From: Sphagnum magellanicum
Taxonomy: Eukaryota; Streptophyta; Sphagnopsida; Sphagnales; Sphagnaceae
Direction: 5' to 3'
Assembly: GCA_021904315.1 (NCBI GenBank)
Contig: CM038923.1
Span: 10,732,038-10,796,037, forward strand
DNA: 64,000 nt
The first letter of the stretch is position 1, and each line of letters opens with the position of its first letter. A program made the position numbers and the translations under genes. The notes below the pieces were generated by a model. It saw nothing but the letters and a program-made list of their open reading frames with translations. It searched no databases and had not been told where the DNA came from. Positions 63,456 through 64,000 of the stretch are shown piece after piece.

Positions 63456-63850
63456 TGCTTTGGGTGTGTGTGTGTGTGTGTTATTTGTGTGTGGGTGTGT
63501 AATAGGTTGTTGGACAAATAACAAATTAATAACATTGAATTACAGCAACAAGTCAAAGGGCAACAATAATTTGAGTATGACATGTAATAGGTGTGTGTGT
63601 GGAAAACTATTATTAGCTAAGTTGTTTTTAATAACATCATTGGGTTTCCAATAATTGTAATTGGGCAAACAACTAAAATGATGTTTCTACGAACAACATT
63701 GGGTTTTTAACAACTATAGGTCGGTGAACAACTAAGGTTTTTAATTATGGTGTGTGTGTGTGTGTGTGTAATAGTAACATTGGGTTTTTCTGCACATGTA
63801 GGTTGGCAAATAGTTAAGGTTTCCAATTAAGGTGCATGTGTGTGTGAAAA
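63456..63850. repeat. Cluster of (GT)n microsatellites
   Basis: GT runs occur at about 63,461-63,480, 63,590-63,602, 63,748-63,769 and 63,834-63,846, separated by similar AACATTGGGTTT and AACAACTAAGGTTT words. The cluster therefore probably arose by duplication of a GT-containing unit. Confidence 0.75.
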
Positions 63851-64000
63851 TTTGTTTTTTTTTTAAAAAAATGTAAAGAAAAAATTTTAATACATTTTTT
63901 CCCCTATAGTTTACAATGGCAAATAATACCCCAACAACCCAAAAGAGTTTGTCCTTCCAAATGGCAATGCACCCCCATCCATAATTGTAATTATTGGTTC

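Noticed and set aside
1-64000. CRISPR arrays, operons, phage or bacterial features
   Set aside because: The window has plant retroelements, spliced exons and TATA promoters; no spaced direct-repeat arrays or prokaryotic gene clusters were seen.

Overview
This window looks like gene-poor nuclear DNA from a land plant with a large genome. It is strongly AT-rich and most of it is non-coding. It holds a degraded plant-type Ty3/gypsy LTR retrotransposon primed by initiator tRNA-Met, a dead pogo/Tigger transposase, heads of tRNA-derived SINEs, old dispersed repeats, and one spliced gene with GT-AG introns, a TATA box and a CCAAT box. I cannot name the species. A seed-free plant or a gymnosperm fits the low gene density, but that is inference.

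Layout. 1-12.5 kb: AT-rich sequence with no recognisable gene, holding SINE heads (about 3.9, 7.1 and 12.4 kb), a dispersed repeat (8.2-9.0 kb) and CCTA/TAGG-rich tracts. 12.5-22.8 kb: one gypsy element on the minus strand (LTR, PBS, gag, protease, RT, RNase H, integrase, PPT, LTR), broken by stops and frameshifts. A solo LTR is nested in its 5' LTR and a 1.56 kb insertion splits its protease. 23-24.5 kb: CCTA microsatellite and a 51-bp tandem repeat. 24.5-26.6 kb: pogo/Tigger transposase pseudogene on the minus strand. 27.0-53.6 kb: a nested set of large inverted duplications. 53.6-64 kb: degenerate repeats, another SINE head and GT/AT microsatellites.

The centre of interest is 27-53.6 kb. 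An 8 kb block (26,985-34,917) recurs inverted at 41,744-49,785. The segment 40,045-43,866 recurs inverted at 49,786-53,615, starting at the base where the first block ends. Each block carries a copy of one gene of the phosphatidylethanolamine-binding protein (PEBP) superfamily. By aligning the three copies and their splice sites I assembled a four-exon gene. Its protein begins with a signal peptide and has four cysteines, three N-glycosylation sequons, and the PEBP ligand-site motifs DPDAP and GRHR. It is therefore predicted to be secreted, unlike the cytosolic plant FT/TFL1/MFT proteins, and its PDVI motif is more like animal and fungal PEBPs. The minus-strand copy B has a complete reading frame of 216 codons. 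Copy A has a 1-bp frameshift, and copy C lacks exon 1 and the promoter. A and B share a 15-bp deletion next to DPDAP that C lacks, which orders the duplications.

All gene models are read by eye. No search, alignment score or expression evidence was available.
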